NCBI GenBank assembly: GCA_947623215.1
Contig: CANQGN010000005.1
Span: forward strand, 1 to 22,668
Length of the DNA: 22,668 nucleotides
Source of the DNA: an uncultured Clostridia bacterium
Lineage (GTDB): Bacteria; Bacillota; Clostridia; Oscillospirales; Acutalibacteraceae
Direction: 5' to 3'
Below the pieces are notes generated by a model. The model had not been told where the DNA came from and ran no database searches. It worked only from the letters and a program-made list of their open reading frames with translations. The position numbers and the translations under genes were made by a program. Shown here piece by piece: positions 1 through 7,804 of this stretch. Numbering within the stretch: the first letter of the stretch is position 1; each line of letters begins with the position of its first letter.

Positions 1-1
1 C

Positions 2-454
2 AGAAACGCCGACCGGGTGCTCCAAAACATCATTGCCAAGGCGGGCGGCGGCATTTTGCCGGTGGGCGGCGCGGGAGAAGAAACCGCCGGTTACAAGGGC
101 TACGGCTTCGCCATGCTGTGCGAGATTGCCACCGCCATTTTGTCGCAGGGGGCGACCTCTGACCGCATTTACCAAACGCCCGGCCGGGCAGAGATTTGCC
201 ACTTTTTTATGGCGGTCGACCACGGCCTGTTTGGCGACAAGGCGGCAATAGAAGAGGGACTTTCGGCTTATTTGCAAAAAATCCGCTCCGCCCAAAAGGC
301 AGAGGGGCAGCCCCGCATTTACATTCACGGCGAAAAAGAAAGCGAAGCCGCCGCCGAGCGGCTGGCCAACGGCCTGTTGGTGAACGCCGCCACGCTGGAA
401 GAACTGCGGCGCATTGCCGCCGGGCGGGGTCTGCCGCCGCCGCAGGTTGGGTAA
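2..454 (+). CDS. Malate/L-lactate dehydrogenase family (Ldh2-type) oxidoreductase, 3' part
   Basis: The open frame enters from the left edge with no start in the window, so only the C-terminal ~150 residues are present. The segment GYKGYGFAMLCEIATAIL, just after a Gly-rich stretch (GGGILPVGGAGEE), matches the conserved KGYGLA-type helix near the C-terminus of the Ldh_2 family (PF02615). That family comprises NAD(P)-dependent 2-hydroxyacid oxidoreductases acting on malate, L-lactate, ureidoglycolate or 2,3-diketogulonate. The tail (IYIHGEKESEAAAERLANGL...) fits the family's C-terminal PGE/GE-R segment. The protein has no export signal here and should be cytosolic. Substrate cannot be decided from this fragment. 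The gene ends 73 bp before the next one, and no clear terminator was found between them. Family assignment is recognition from motifs; the precise reaction is unknown. Confidence 0.8.
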   Translation, partial: RNADRVLQNIIAKAGGGILPVGGAGEETAGYKGYGFAMLCEIATAILSQGATSDRIYQTPGRAEICHFFMAVDHGLFGDKAAIEEGLSAYLQKIRSAQKAEGQPRIYIHGEKESEAAAERLANGLLVNAATLEELRRIAAGRGLPPPQVG

Positions 455-527
455 CTTTTGCGCAAAGCGCGGCGCAGCCCCGTGCCCGCTGAATTTAAAA
501 TATTGAAAAAACAGGAGGAATGACATC

Positions 528-1886
528 ATGAAACGATTGTTTGCTTTGCTGCTGGCCACGCTGTTTGCGGTTTGCACCTTTAGCGCCGGGTTGCCGGTAA
601 CGGCCGAAGCGCCGGAGGCGGACGAACCCCGCGCCTTTGTCATCGACGGTAAGCTGGACCCCTGGTACCGCGATGACGACTGGGCCAAAGAAAACGGCGC
701 TTATTACTACTACAACAGCCCGAACGACGCCAACATGCAGATTATCTCGGCCGATTTTAGTCAGGGCAACGGCGAGCTGCCGCTGGATTTCATTCAGGAA
801 GAGGTGACCGTGCGCTCTTACGCCGCTTACGACGACCACTACATTTATTTTTACGTAGAGGTGCACGACTCGGATATCGCTTCTTCGCTTTCGGTGGGCG
901 GGGGCGAGCCCAACCCCCATTCCTCGCAGCTGGAAAACATCAACTTTTGGGTAGATACCGACGTGCTCTCCGCCTCTACCAACTTTGCCGAAAGCTGCCA
1001 AAGCTTGACCGACGCCGACACGCATTTCCGCATTTTCGCCCACGACATGCTGATAACCGACGCCCACGGCGAGGTTTGCACCAATAAATTCACCTTTACG
1101 GGGGAAACGGACAATAACCCGCAGGCCTACTTTAACAACCCGGCCAACGTGTGCGGGTTCCAATTGCGGGACGACAATGGCGCACTGACGGGTTACGGCT
1201 GCGAAGCGCGTTTTCCGCTGGCGCGGTACTATGACCCAGACGGCGGCTGGAACGCGGTGTACTATAATATCGCGGTCAACAACCACCCGACGGAAAAAGA
1301 CCCGCTGGCCCACGCTTTCGTCATCGGCCCCCGCTGGTGGTTGGCCTATGACACCGGCGCGGTGCTCTATTTGGAAGACGAAGAGACGAACAACCCCTTC
1401 CTCTACAAAGACGAAACCATGGCGGCCGAAGTAAACGCGCAAATTGACAAGCTGCCGGAAGCGGATCAGGCGACCTTAAGCCACCGCAACGCCGTTTACC
1501 GCGCCAACGCGGACTTTAACGGGCTGAGCGACGCGGCAAAAGAGCTGGTGGGCGAAGCCCGCACCCAAAAATTGCAGGCTTTAATGGCAAAAATGGAAGA
1601 GTTGGAGGGCCCGGATATTTCCGAACCTGAATCCACCCCCAGTTCCTCTTCCGGTTCCACCCCCAGCACTTCTACCGGGTCTACGCCTTCACAATCGACC
1701 GGCACCCCGGGCGACGTGACCGGCGACGGTAAGGTAAACGCCGCGGACGCGCTGGCCATTTTGCGCTACGCCGTGCACAAAACCGACCTCACCGCCGCCC
1801 AGCAGGCGGTAGCCGACTTAAACGGCGACAAGGCCATTAACGCGGCCGACGCCCTCGCCGTTTTGCGCAAAGCGGTAGGGAAGTAA
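528..1886 (+). CDS. Secreted CBM9-like protein with C-terminal type I dockerin
   Basis: The ATG follows AGGAGGA with good spacing. Residues 1-28 form a signal peptide (MKRLFALLLATLFAVCTFSA...). Residues ~35-280 begin with FVIDGKLDPWY and include aromatic-rich strands (YYYYNSPND, YIYFYVEVHDSD, NINFWVDTD). This resembles the family 9 carbohydrate-binding/DOMON-like fold, where an IDGxLD..W start is typical. A region of ~80 residues with helical character follows, then a Ser/Thr/Pro linker (~365-394). Residues 395-452 are a two-repeat dockerin (GDVTGDGKVNAADALAILR and DLNGDKAINAADALAVLR) with Asp/Asn calcium ligands. The expected role is an extracellular protein docked to a cohesin scaffold, binding polysaccharide or cell wall. 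No catalytic domain was recognised. The linker and dockerin closely resemble those of the minus-strand gene at 11838-13505. Dockerin is secure; the CBM9 call is probable. Confidence 0.85.
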   Translation: MKRLFALLLATLFAVCTFSAGLPVTAEAPEADEPRAFVIDGKLDPWYRDDDWAKENGAYYYYNSPNDANMQIISADFSQGNGELPLDFIQEEVTVRSYAAYDDHYIYFYVEVHDSDIASSLSVGGGEPNPHSSQLENINFWVDTDVLSASTNFAESCQSLTDADTHFRIFAHDMLITDAHGEVCTNKFTFTGETDNNPQAYFNNPANVCGFQLRDDNGALTGYGCEARFPLARYYDPDGGWNAVYYNIAVNNHPTEKDPLAHAFVIGPRWWLAYDTGAVLYLEDEETNNPFLYKDETMAAEVNAQIDKLPEADQATLSHRNAVYRANADFNGLSDAAKELVGEARTQKLQALMAKMEELEGPDISEPESTPSSSSGSTPSTSTGSTPSQSTGTPGDVTGDGKVNAADALAILRYAVHKTDLTAAQQAVADLNGDKAINAADALAVLRKAVGK

Positions 1887-1917
1887 CCGCTTTTAGAGGC
1901 CGCATAACCGCAAATCG

Positions 1918-1949
1918 ACCGCCCGGGCATTCCCCTTCGCCCGGGCGGT
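1918..1949. terminator. GC-rich stem-loop after the CBM9/dockerin gene
   Basis: Perfect 11-bp inverted repeat ACCGCCCGGGC / GCCCGGGCGGT around a 10-nt loop, 31 bp after the stop codon. The following T-run is poor (TAAAATGG), so it may be a weak intrinsic terminator or an mRNA-stabilising stem. The same stem core recurs at 9088-9123. Confidence 0.55.
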
Positions 1950-1960
1950 TAAAATGGTTC

Positions 1961-1989
1961 TTGCCTTTTTCCGGCGAACGGATTATAAT
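1961..1989 (+). promoter_or_regulatory. Predicted sigma-A promoter in the 1950-2263 gap
   Basis: TTGCCT (1961-1966) and a perfect TATAAT (1984-1989) are separated by 17 bp. The predicted start point, near 1996, coincides with the first base of a 7-bp hairpin (1996-2013). This would give the WG-repeat gene a leader of about 265 nt. No convincing gene lies between the promoter and that gene. Confidence 0.5.
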
Positions 1990-1995
1990 GAGGTC

Positions 1996-2123
1996 GGCAG
2001 CAGGTTTGCTGCCCTTCTTCGCCTTGTCAGGCTTTGGTTTTTCCAGCGTTATTTTAATTATTACTCTTTTGAGCTTGAGCAGTGAGTTGCGTAACGCCTT
2101 TGCCAAACCGGACAAGGCTTTTT
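1996..2123 (+). other. Structured leader or small-RNA candidate
   Basis: The region opens with GGCAGCA-ggtt-TGCTGCC (1996-2013). It closes with a hairpin built on GCCTT (2096-2100) and AAGGC (2114-2118), with inner G/C pairs, followed by five T residues (2119-2123). That is the layout of a short transcript with an intrinsic terminator, or of a transcription attenuator in front of the WG-repeat gene. A 13-bp palindrome CGCCCGCCGGGCG follows at 2140-2152. Function is inferred only from structure; an open frame running through the region looks non-coding. Confidence 0.3.
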
Positions 2124-2263
2124 ATTGCCCGCAGCAAAACGCCCGCCGGGCGAACTCCGCAAAAAAAATCGCCAACGGGCGGAGCATTCCCTTGCACAGT
2201 CCCCTTTTTAGGACTTTGCTTGTGGTAGATTGATAGCAAAAGAAGAGGGGAGTGATCGGAAGC

Positions 2264-4921
2264 ATGAAAAAAGCCTATGATTATTCGGTAAAAGACCTTT
2301 TAACCCGGCATTACGGCGAGGATGCGATTCTTAACATGCGGGCGCCGCACAGTGAATTCGGAACGGACGAGTCCTTTCTTTTGCCGCTGGCCTGGGCGAA
2401 GGCCGACTGGCTTGCCGTCAGCGAATGCCGGGGCGAGCTGTTTTTGGAGCAAACGGTTTTGTATGACGATTACATTGCCTATTTTGCTCGCGCGGGGCGC
2501 CAAAGGCTGGTGTTTTTGTGCTTTATGGTCTTCTCAGACGAACTGCCGGAAAAGCCGAACCCGGCCTACGCGGCAAAGCTGGTGGCGGAATGGACCCAAA
2601 AAGGCCGGCGGGCGGTCATACTCCGCTGCTGCGTGCGGCCGGATCGGTTTCCGGACGGCGACTTTGTTATGCGCGTGGCCGACCATAACGCCTTTTTGCA
2701 GCCGGTGACCGTGGGCGAAACCCCGCTTTTCAAACGCATGGTCGCCCCCTACTGGGAGCACGCGACGGCGCTGCTTTACGACGCCATAACGGGCGGCTGC
2801 CTGACGGATTACGAGTGCCTGCTTGCCGAAAACGCCAAGCTGCTGCACGGCGAACGGGGCAGCATAGAACGCGTTGCCCGGGGAGATTACCAACATACCG
2901 AGCTGCTTGCGGAGGGCATTGCGGCTATTCGGCACTATTTTGACCGGCGACGGAACGCCTGCGAACTCGTATATTATAAAGAAAAAGCCGAAGCGGGCTT
3001 TACCGCCACCGTTGTTGCGCCGGGCGTGCAATATCAACTGCTTTGCGACCGGTCAAACCAAATTGCCGCCATTGTAGAAGAAGAAAGAGGGTACGGCGCC
3101 GCCGTATACCCCCTGCCGCCCCACCAGCGCCCCCGCCGCGCGCCCATGCCGCGCATAACGGCGGTGCGCGCGCTAAACGTGGCGCAGCAGTATGCCTATG
3201 CCGTTCAAATTACCTGCGAGGACGGCTGTGTGAAAAATTATTGCCTCAAAGCGATTGATCAAATCCCCATGCCGGACGAGGTAGAAATCGGCGGGTACAT
3301 TTTTAACGAATCCCTGTTGCGCTCGGCAAGACGAAACGAAGCAGACCCGCCCGGCGTGGTGTTCGCAAACGGCTATACCCTGCCCGCCCACTTGCTTTAT
3401 TACCGCGGCCGCTCGCAGGTTACCGTAAAGCGGGAGCCAATACCCGGCGTGGTGTTTGCAAACGATTCGGTACGGGTAGAAGGGTGTTACCGGGAGCCCG
3501 CCACCTCGTCTTTTTGGGGAGACGGCGGCTGGGTGAGAAGACCGGACGAAATTGGCAGCGGCACGATAGTGTACAGCGACGAAGCCCTGCCGGAGGGCAA
3601 ACCCCCCTCGCCCACCGGCGGTGGGGCGGGGGAGCCTGCCGCCAAGGCGGCCTGCCGCTGCCTTAAGCGCTGTGCGGCAAACGGCAAATTCGGCTATTTG
3701 AACGAAGACGGCAGCTGGCTGGTTCCGCCGGTGTTTGATGAAGCGGAGGAATTTCAAAAGACGGAGATTGCCGAAATGGCGGCGCAGTGCGTAAAGGCAA
3801 AAATCGGGTCGCAGCAGTTTTTGGTGACCTGGCAGGGCGAGCGCATTCCCTTTGCGTATGAGATTGATACCCGCGATTTTTATCTTGGCCTTTGCCCCTT
3901 TTGCGCCAAACCCTTTGAGGGGCAGGTTCCAACGCCGGTGGCGGACGGTTTTGACGAATTGACCCCCGGCCTTTGGGGCTATATCAATGCGGACGGCCAA
4001 ATTGTGGTGCCCCCGCAGTATGTGTACGCCACAAACTTTGGCATGTGGGGGCACCCCCGGGCGTTTGTGGCAAAGCTGGTAGACGGCGCGCTGCAATGGG
4101 GTCTGCTCGGCCCCGACGGGCGAGAAGTGGTCGCCTGCCAGTATGCGGTTTTGGAGGGCGACTTTGGCCCCGCCGTTCATTTTATGCGAGAGCAAAACGG
4201 CCTGTACGGCCTGCTGGATTTAAACGGCAAGGTCATGCTGGAGCCGCGGTATGAAATCATCTGGGCCTACCACCAGGCGCTCGGACTCATCGGCGCGGGC
4301 GCCAGAGAGCAGATTGGCGTGGTAGAAATAAAGAGCGGCCGGGTGATTGTGCCTTGCCGCTACCATAGCGTTTTTATGATAGAGGGCGAAGACGACTACA
4401 TTACCTGCGAAACCGGCGACGGGGACGAGGTCTACTTTACCTACGACGGAACGCCCCTGCCGCAAAAGGCTGTCGGCGCGGCGCAAAAGTATGAGGACGG
4501 CCTGGTGGTGTGGCAAAACGGAAAATGCGGCTTTACCGATAAGGCCGGGCGGGTGGTGCTTCCCTTTGTTTACGATCAGGCCAAATTCATTGAATACGAT
4601 TTTGCGGGCTTTTGCGTAACCGGCAAGGCGGGGCGGTACGGCCTTACCACCAAAGAGGGAAAACGACTGCTGCCGGAAACGTATTCGGACGTTACCCTGC
4701 TGGGCGACTGGATTGTGGCGTCGAAATCGGTAAACGGCAACGGGAGCTATGCCGACGAGCTCTATTGGAAGGACGGCGCGAAGGTGTTTGAAGGGCTTTC
4801 CCGAGACATTGAAATAGACGGCGACGCAATCACCCGGCAAACGCCTTTTGGCAAAGAGGTTTACCGCATTGTGCAAAGCGCCGCGTCCCGAGCGGCTGCA
4901 AAAAGGAAAAAAGGGTTATAA
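2264..4921 (+). CDS. Large WG-repeat protein with unrecognised N-terminal half
   Basis: The protein is 885 residues from the ATG at 2264, which has AGGGGAG 11 nt upstream. A GTG at 2252 overlaps that ribosome site and is less likely. There is no signal peptide or membrane helix, so the protein is probably cytosolic. From about residue 473 to 840 there are at least six WG-type beta repeats: GKFGYLNEDGSWLVPPVFDE, GLWGYINADGQIVVPPQY, GLYGLLDLNGKVMLEPRY, GVVEIKSGRVIVPCRY, GKCGFTDKAGRVVLPFVY and GRYGLTTKEGKRLLPETY. Such repeats form beta-propeller-like or solenoid surfaces, usually of unknown role. The first ~450 residues match nothing I recognise; they contain two copies of a short PGVVFAN element (around 3350 and 3450). 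A Pro/Gly-rich hinge near 3600-3650 separates the halves. The gene stands alone, followed by a strong terminator. Confidence 0.8.
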   Translation: MKKAYDYSVKDLLTRHYGEDAILNMRAPHSEFGTDESFLLPLAWAKADWLAVSECRGELFLEQTVLYDDYIAYFARAGRQRLVFLCFMVFSDELPEKPNPAYAAKLVAEWTQKGRRAVILRCCVRPDRFPDGDFVMRVADHNAFLQPVTVGETPLFKRMVAPYWEHATALLYDAITGGCLTDYECLLAENAKLLHGERGSIERVARGDYQHTELLAEGIAAIRHYFDRRRNACELVYYKEKAEAGFTATVVAPGVQYQLLCDRSNQIAAIVEEERGYGAAVYPLPPHQRPRRAPMPRITAVRALNVAQQYAYAVQITCEDGCVKNYCLKAIDQIPMPDEVEIGGYIFNESLLRSARRNEADPPGVVFANGYTLPAHLLYYRGRSQVTVKREPIPGVVFANDSVRVEGCYREPATSSFWGDGGWVRRPDEIGSGTIVYSDEALPEGKPPSPTGGGAGEPAAKAACRCLKRCAANGKFGYLNEDGSWLVPPVFDEAEEFQKTEIAEMAAQCVKAKIGSQQFLVTWQGERIPFAYEIDTRDFYLGLCPFCAKPFEGQVPTPVADGFDELTPGLWGYINADGQIVVPPQYVYATNFGMWGHPRAFVAKLVDGALQWGLLGPDGREVVACQYAVLEGDFGPAVHFMREQNGLYGLLDLNGKVMLEPRYEIIWAYHQALGLIGAGAREQIGVVEIKSGRVIVPCRYHSVFMIEGEDDYITCETGDGDEVYFTYDGTPLPQKAVGAAQKYEDGLVVWQNGKCGFTDKAGRVVLPFVYDQAKFIEYDFAGFCVTGKAGRYGLTTKEGKRLLPETYSDVTLLGDWIVASKSVNGNGSYADELYWKDGAKVFEGLSRDIEIDGDAITRQTPFGKEVYRIVQSAASRAAAKRKKGL

Positions 4922-4944
4922 CCTGCGGTTAGAACTGATGAACG

Positions 4945-4979
4945 AATCGAGACTTCTCCGGAAGTCTCGATTGTTTTAT
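4945..4979 (+). terminator. Intrinsic terminator of the WG-repeat gene
   Basis: Perfect 12-bp stem AATCGAGACTTC / GAAGTCTCGATT (4945-4956 and 4961-4972) with a TCCG loop, followed by GTTTTATC. It lies 24 bp after the stop codon. Confidence 0.85.
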
Positions 4980-5010
4980 CATGACTTTGGGAAAAATTTC
5001 AGTTTGGGTA

Positions 5011-5039
5011 TTGACGCCGCGTCAGAATGGTGATATACT
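5011..5039 (+). promoter_or_regulatory. Sigma-A promoter of the flavodoxin/permease operon
   Basis: TTGACG (5011-5016), 17-bp spacer, TATACT (5034-5039): a near-consensus promoter. It lies downstream of an in-frame upstream start (4981), which rules that start out and supports translation from 5107. Confidence 0.8.
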
Positions 5040-5047
5040 GTCTATGC

Positions 5048-5060
5048 TGACACGGTGTCA
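5048..5060. promoter_or_regulatory. Palindromic operator TGACACGGTGTCA at the start point
   Basis: A perfect 13-bp palindrome (TGACAC-G-GTGTCA) begins 8 bp after the -10 box, across the expected transcription start. TGACA..TGTCA half-sites at this position are typical of repressor operators, often of TetR-type regulators. No such regulator is in the window, so the cognate protein is unknown. Confidence 0.6.
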
Positions 5061-5106
5061 AAATAAATGGGCATTCTCTGAAAATCAGATAATAGGAGGA
5101 ATGACG

Positions 5107-6837
5107 ATGCGAAAATGGATTGCGCTAATGGTATCGCTCGCGCTGTTACTTTCGGTCGCCTGCGTGGCGACGAACGGCGCCGGGGCGGCGACCGCCGCCG
5201 GTGGCAACCCCTACGCCTACGGCGACGTAAACCGGGACAGCGCCATAAACGCCGTAGACGCCCTGCTGGTATTGCAGGCGGCGGTGGGGCTTACTACCCT
5301 TGGCAGCGTTGCCGCCAGAGCGGCGGACGTAGACGAAAGCGGCGGGGCGGACGCGGTAGACGCGCTGTGGATTCTCCGCTTTGCGGTTGGTAAAACGTCC
5401 GCCTTCCCGGCGGGGGCGACCTTTACCCCCGGCGGCGAGAGTGAAAGCTCTTCTTCCGGCAGCGGCGGCGGCAGTAAAAAGGCGCTGGTGGTTTATTTCT
5501 CTGCCAGCGGCAACACCCGCCGGGTGGCGGAGGCCGTAGCCGAGGCAGCGGGGGCGGATTTGTTTGCCATTCAGCCGGTAGAAGCCTACACTTCTGCCGA
5601 TTTGGACTGGACCGACCCCGACAGCCGGGTGTGTCAAGAGCACGACGACGAATCGCTGCGAAACGTGGCGCTGGTTGCCGCGACGGTGGAAAACTGGGCA
5701 GAATACGACACCGTTTTCATCGGTTACCCCATTTGGTGGGGCATTGCCGCCTGGCCGGTCAGCAGCTTTGTAAAAGCCAACGACTTTACCGGCAAAACGG
5801 TCATTCCGTTTTGCACTTCCGCTTCGTCGGGCTTGGGCGACAGCGGCGAACTGCTGGCAGAGGCCGCCGGTAGCGGCGACTGGCTGGAGGGTCAGCGCTT
5901 CCCCTCCTCCGCCTCGAACGATACGGTAACCGAGTGGGTAGAGGGGTTACCCCTCACCCCGCCCGCCAACGAGACCCCCGCCGTGTATATGACCACCGAC
6001 ATTTCCTCCGCAGGGATGATGAAGGTTTATAAGGCGCTGGGGGTCACCCTCACCGGCGACAACATTGCGGTCAAGCTCTCTACCGGCGAACCGCCCGCCA
6101 GCAATTACCTTGACCCCAACTTGATTCGCGACGTGGTAGAAGAGGTAAACGGCACCATTGTAGAGTGCAACACCGCCTACGGCGGCTCGCGTACAGAGAC
6201 CGCCATGCACTACCAGGTGGCAGAAGACCACGGCTTTACCAACCTTGGCAACGGCTTTGTGATAATGGACGAAGAAGGCTCTATGTCGCTGCCGGTGGCG
6301 GGCAGCAACCGGCTTTCTGAAAATCTGGTAGGGGCGCGCTTTGGCGAGTTTGACGGCTTTTTGGTGCTCTCTCACTTCAAAGGCCACGCCATGGCGGGCT
6401 TTGGCGGGGCCATTAAAAATATTTCTATCGGCATCGGCTCCAAAGAGGGCAAATGCCTCATTCATACCGCCGGGCGCAGCCACACCAGCCCCTGGGGCGG
6501 CGATCAGGACGCCTTTTTGGAATCTATGGCCGACGCCGGCAAATCGGTGGTAGACGCGCTGAACGGCAACATTTTGTTCATTAACGTGATGAATCGGCTG
6601 TCTATCGACTGCGACTGCGACGGCAACCCCGCCGAACCGGATATTCACGACATCGGCATTTTGGCTTCTACCGACCCGGTGGCGCTCGACCAGGCCTGTC
6701 TGGATTTGATTTATGAGGCGGAGGGCAACGAGAGCTTTGTGCGGCGGGTAGAAGGGCAAAACGGCGCGCACGTGCTGGAAGCGGGCGAAGAAATTGGCCT
6801 TGGCAGCCGCGCCTACCGGCTGCAAAGCGTGGATTAA
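5107..6837 (+). CDS. Secreted dockerin-flavodoxin-DUF362 fusion protein
   Basis: The start is the ATG at 5107, 6 nt after AGGAGGA; the ATG at 5101 abuts the ribosome site. Of 576 residues, 1-30 form a signal peptide. It contains LLSVAC, a poor lipobox, so release or lipidation is unclear. Residues 39-96 are a dockerin with two repeats (DVNRDSAINAVDALLVLQ; the second, DVDESGGADAVDALWILR, is degenerate). A Ser/Gly linker follows (~106-122). Residues 125-282 are a flavodoxin domain: VVYFSASGNTRRVAEAVA is the FMN phosphate loop, and YPIWWGIAAWP and FCTSASSGLG are the other flavin-contacting loops. Residues ~290-576 are a DUF362 domain (LSHFKGHAMAGFGGAIKNIS, DPVALDQACLDLI), a family often linked to Fe-S or redox proteins. 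First gene of a four-gene operon. A cohesin-anchored extracellular redox protein is inferred; the substrate is unknown. Confidence 0.85.
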   Translation: MRKWIALMVSLALLLSVACVATNGAGAATAAGGNPYAYGDVNRDSAINAVDALLVLQAAVGLTTLGSVAARAADVDESGGADAVDALWILRFAVGKTSAFPAGATFTPGGESESSSSGSGGGSKKALVVYFSASGNTRRVAEAVAEAAGADLFAIQPVEAYTSADLDWTDPDSRVCQEHDDESLRNVALVAATVENWAEYDTVFIGYPIWWGIAAWPVSSFVKANDFTGKTVIPFCTSASSGLGDSGELLAEAAGSGDWLEGQRFPSSASNDTVTEWVEGLPLTPPANETPAVYMTTDISSAGMMKVYKALGVTLTGDNIAVKLSTGEPPASNYLDPNLIRDVVEEVNGTIVECNTAYGGSRTETAMHYQVAEDHGFTNLGNGFVIMDEEGSMSLPVAGSNRLSENLVGARFGEFDGFLVLSHFKGHAMAGFGGAIKNISIGIGSKEGKCLIHTAGRSHTSPWGGDQDAFLESMADAGKSVVDALNGNILFINVMNRLSIDCDCDGNPAEPDIHDIGILASTDPVALDQACLDLIYEAEGNESFVRRVEGQNGAHVLEAGEEIGLGSRAYRLQSVD

Positions 6838-6871
6838 CCGTTTAATTTTGCGACGGGGGAGGTGACCGACC

Positions 6872-7786
6872 GTGGCGGCCATTTGGGAGACGATAATGCG
6901 CGAATGCGTATACGTGTGGTACTACTTTACCGTTCAGCTGCGGCAAATCGCCCTGTATTACGCACTCGGCATTGTGCTCGGGTCAGTCATCTCTGTGTTT
7001 GTAAAAGACAAAATCCACGGGCTGTTCCGCAGCATGGGCGATAAAAAGCTGGGGGTGTTGGGGGTAATCCCCGCCAGCCTGCTGGGCATTGCCTCGCCGC
7101 TGTGCATGTACGGCACCATTCCGCTGGCGGCCTCTTTTTCTAAAAGCGGCATACGAGACGACTGGCTGGCGGCCTTTATGATGAGCTCTATTCTGCTAAA
7201 CCCCCAGCTCATTCTTTACAGCACCGCCCTTGGCCCGGCGGCGCTGGCGGTGCGGGTGGTCTCCTGTTTTCTTTGCGGCTGCGCGGCGGGGGTGCTCATG
7301 CGGGTGTTATACAAAGACAAACCCTTCTTTAATTTCACCGGCTTTGACGGGCCCCATAACCACGATACCGACCCGAATCTGTTTGTACGGCTGCTCAAAA
7401 ATATCGGCCGCAATCTTCGGGCCACCGGGGGCTGGTTCCTTGTGGGCGTGCTGCTCTCCGCCCTGTTTCAGCGGTATGTACCGGCAGAGGGCTTCGCCGC
7501 CCTGTTTGGCAAGGCCAACGAGGGCTTCGGCGTGCTCATGGCGGCCACCGTGGGCGTGCCGCTTTACGCCTGCGGCGGCGGCACCATTCCGCTCATTCGC
7601 GAGTGGCTTTACGCCGGCATGAGCATGGGCAGCGCGGCAGCCTTTATGCTCACCGGGCCTTCTACCAAAATCACCAACCTCGGCGCACTAAAAATTGTGC
7701 TGGGCGTAAAGCGGTTTTTGCTTTATCTCGCTTTTGTTATGGCATTCTCTTTGGCGACCGGGCTGGTTGTGAATCTTATTTTATAA
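6872..7786 (+). CDS. ArsP/DUF318-type membrane permease
   Basis: GTG start, 7 nt after GGAGGTGA. The 304-residue protein has about eight hydrophobic segments in two halves. Each half carries the family signature: GIASPLCMYGTIPLAASFSKSG with its Cys, and YACGGGTIPLIREWLYAG followed by AAFMLTGPSTKITNLGALK. These are hallmarks of the PF03773 permease family, which includes ArsP, an exporter of trivalent organoarsenicals. The paired Cys-containing loops are the likely substrate site. The central loop (~residues 148-160, GFDGPHNHDTDPN) is His/Asp-rich. The gene starts 34 bp after the fusion gene and ends 18 bp before the ECF gene, so it is co-transcribed. Its cargo in this context is not known; a metal, metalloid or thiol compound is an inference. 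Confidence 0.85.
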   Translation: MAAIWETIMRECVYVWYYFTVQLRQIALYYALGIVLGSVISVFVKDKIHGLFRSMGDKKLGVLGVIPASLLGIASPLCMYGTIPLAASFSKSGIRDDWLAAFMMSSILLNPQLILYSTALGPAALAVRVVSCFLCGCAAGVLMRVLYKDKPFFNFTGFDGPHNHDTDPNLFVRLLKNIGRNLRATGGWFLVGVLLSALFQRYVPAEGFAALFGKANEGFGVLMAATVGVPLYACGGGTIPLIREWLYAGMSMGSAAAFMLTGPSTKITNLGALKIVLGVKRFLLYLAFVMAFSLATGLVVNLIL

Positions 7787-7804
7787 AAAAAGGAGTTTTG
7801 CGTG

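Noticed and set aside
495..1442. Long open frame antisense to the CBM9/dockerin gene
   Set aside because: It is a GC-bias shadow: no ribosome site, low-complexity Val/Arg composition, and the + strand gene has signal peptide, domains and dockerin.
1961..2233. 90-residue + strand open frame in the 1950-2263 gap
   Set aside because: No ribosome site at its start, no recognisable domain, and it coincides with promoter and hairpin structures.
4981..5106. Upstream start extending the dockerin-flavodoxin-DUF362 protein by 42 residues
   Set aside because: The promoter (5011-5039) and the operator lie inside this extension, and the signal peptide begins at 5107 after a strong AGGAGGA.
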